Positions 62,630 through 64,000 of a DNA stretch of 64,000 bases are shown here, piece after piece. The stretch comes from Nostoc sp. NIES-4103 (GTDB lineage: Bacteria > Cyanobacteriota > Cyanobacteriia > Cyanobacteriales > Nostocaceae), in contig NZ_AP018288.1 in assembly GCF_002368335.1 (NCBI RefSeq), positions 4,176,510 to 4,240,509 on the forward strand, given 5' to 3'. Below the pieces are notes generated by a model, which saw nothing but the letters and a program-made list of their open reading frames with translations, was not told the DNA's origin and did no database searches. Within the stretch, counting starts at the first letter, position 1. Every line of letters starts with the position of its first letter. The translations under genes were made by a program, and so were the position numbers.

Positions 62630-63958
62630 ATGTCCTCCATCACTTTTGAAATTTTAATCATTTTGGTATTAATTATTGCCAACGGTGTATTTTCTATGTC
62701 TGAGATGGCGATTGTCTCAGCGCGAAAAGTCAGGCTACAGCAGCTTGCCAATCAAGGGGACGCTAAGGCGAGGGTAGCATTGAAACTAGCGGAGTCGCCA
62801 AATCACTTCCTGTCAACTGTGCAAGTAGGTATTTCGCTGATTGGTATCCTCACTGGTGCTTTTGGAGGAGCGACTATTGCCAACCGATTGGCACCTTATA
62901 TACAACTTGTACCCTTTTTAGGAGCTTACAGTGAACCAATTTCTTTCGGGTTAGTGGTTTTACTGATTACCTATTTATCCTTGATTATCGGTGAATTAGT
63001 ACCGAAGCGTCTGGCCTTGAACAATCCAGAACGGATTGCAGCCATTGTTGCTATTCCCATGCGAGCCTTAGCAGCGATCGCTTCACCAGCAGTTTACCTT
63101 TTAAGTGCTTCTACGGAAATGGTTTTGAGATTGTTAGGGATTACACCTTCTGTTGAGCCACAAGTTACCGAAGAAGAAATTAAAATCCTGATTGAACAAG
63201 GCACAGAGGCAGGTACTTTTGAGGAAGCCGAACAGGATATGGTAGAGCGAGTATTTCGCTTAGGCGATCGCCCTGTAAGCTACTTAATGACACCCCGTCC
63301 TGATATTGTCTGGCTGGACTTGGAGGACTCTGCCGAAGAAAACCGTCAGAAAATTGTTGACAGTGCTTATTCCCGATACCCTGTTTGTCAAGCAGGACTA
63401 GACAATGTGCTGGGCGTGATCCCCGTTACCGACTTATTAGCCCGGAGTTTCCGAAGTGAACCCCTAGACTTGACAGTGGGATTGCGACAGCCTGTATTTG
63501 TACCAGAAAGCACCCGTGGCTTAAAAGTTTTAGAACTATTCAAGCAAACCATCACTCACATGGCGTTGGTAGTGGATGAATATGGTGTAATTCAAGGATT
63601 AGTCACTCTCAATGACATTATGAGCGAAATTGTGGGTGATGTGCCAGCTGGCCCTGGACAGGACGAACCACAAGCTGTACAACGAGAAGACGGTTCCTGG
63701 CTGTTAGATGGCATGTTAGCTGTAGAAGATTTTTTGGAACTTTTCGATATGGAAGAGTGGGAATCAGAAGAACGCGGTAGCTATCAAACGCTGGGAGGCT
63801 TTGTCATTACCCATCTCGGTCGTATTCCCGCAGCAGCAGATCATTTTGAATGGCAAGGTATGCGTATTGAAGTCATGGATATGGATGGCAACCGTGTGGA
63901 TAAAGTGCTAGTCGTGCCAATGCCAAATCAAACTGTGGATACAACAAAATCTGAGTAA
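62630..63958 (+). CDS. CNNM/CorC (HlyC family) transporter-associated membrane protein
   Basis: 442 residues. DUF21 membrane domain at 1-190 (NGVFSMSEMAIVSARKVRLQ, GLVVLLITYLSLIIGELVPK), a CBS pair at about 205-335 (YLMTPRPDIVWLDLED, THMALVVDEYGVIQGLVTLN) and a CorC_HlyC domain at the end (YQTLGGFVITHLGRIPAAAD). The family is linked to magnesium or cobalt efflux; the exact ion is not shown by sequence. A GGGACTG repeat begins right after the stop. Confidence 0.93.
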   Translation: MSSITFEILIILVLIIANGVFSMSEMAIVSARKVRLQQLANQGDAKARVALKLAESPNHFLSTVQVGISLIGILTGAFGGATIANRLAPYIQLVPFLGAYSEPISFGLVVLLITYLSLIIGELVPKRLALNNPERIAAIVAIPMRALAAIASPAVYLLSASTEMVLRLLGITPSVEPQVTEEEIKILIEQGTEAGTFEEAEQDMVERVFRLGDRPVSYLMTPRPDIVWLDLEDSAEENRQKIVDSAYSRYPVCQAGLDNVLGVIPVTDLLARSFRSEPLDLTVGLRQPVFVPESTRGLKVLELFKQTITHMALVVDEYGVIQGLVTLNDIMSEIVGDVPAGPGQDEPQAVQREDGSWLLDGMLAVEDFLELFDMEEWESEERGSYQTLGGFVITHLGRIPAAADHFEWQGMRIEVMDMDGNRVDKVLVVPMPNQTVDTTKSE

Positions 63959-64000
63959 CTGGGGACTGGGGACTGGGGACTGGGGACTGGGGACTGGGGA
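63956..64000. repeat. GGGGACT tandem repeat at the window end
   Basis: CTGGGGACTGGGGACTGGGG heptamers run from the CNNM stop codon to the window edge. Confidence 0.95.

Overview
The window comes from a filamentous, probably heterocyst-type cyanobacterium. The signs are very frequent GCGATCGC (HIP1) octamers, many 7-bp short tandem repeats (TTAGGAG, CCCAGTC, GGGTATT, CAATGAC) between genes, high-light-inducible, cobalamin and glycogen phosphorylase genes typical of the group, minCDE, and very large hybrid Ser/Thr-His kinases. The genus cannot be fixed from sequence alone, but Nostocales is the best guess.

Layout. 1-7.7 kb, all minus strand: a RiPP-type (TOMM-like) locus. It has a leader-binding/YcaO cyclodehydratase fusion, a metal-dependent amidohydrolase, two paralogous unknown proteins whose C-termini share a PYIP..(T/S)C(S)T tail, a truncated amidohydrolase copy, a radical SAM/SPASM protein and the edge of a kinase gene. 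8-11.7 kb: a phosphotransferase, then cobalamin-linked genes (DUF1636 ferredoxin-like protein, cobK, and convergent cobL). 11.9-13.6 kb: a broken DUF5615 gene, a toxin-antitoxin pair and a DUF429 gene. 13.7-25.7 kb: mainly housekeeping genes (glgP, fmt, minCDE, a DUF1537 kinase) and three genes of unknown function. 26.1-26.4 kb: a small CRISPR array without cas genes. 26.9-33.8 kb: an 1810-residue dual kinase and a bacterial GRAS-domain protein. 34-43.5 kb: a decayed transposase, argS, an apparently solitary cydB, ald, a high-light-inducible protein, a WD40 propeller and an SLH-FAS1-barrel surface protein.

44-51.2 kb, all minus strand: a peptide-export locus. An HlyD-type adaptor and a C39-peptidase ABC transporter are followed by two double-glycine leader peptides, each with its own hairpin terminator. 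A third, degenerate leader peptide (35 aa) lies upstream of the adaptor and shares a 7-bp dyad, at nearly the same distance from the start codon, with one of the intact peptides. 51.5-55.5 kb: a membrane protein, a phytol/dolichol-kinase family protein, yidD and a catalase. 55.6-58.8 kb: an accessory island (HicAB, a DUF6602-like protein with a small antitoxin-like gene, a Uma2-type nuclease, DUF433/DUF5615). 58.8-64 kb: mfd and a CNNM/CorC-type membrane protein.

A second theme is repeat invasion of genes. Short tandem repeats form the last codons and stop of several unrelated proteins (DUF429, DUF6464, the big kinase) and sit in frame inside mfd (three places) and DUF429. The strongest candidates for an undescribed system are the YcaO/amidohydrolase locus with its paired tail-motif proteins and the double-glycine peptide locus with its remnant third member.
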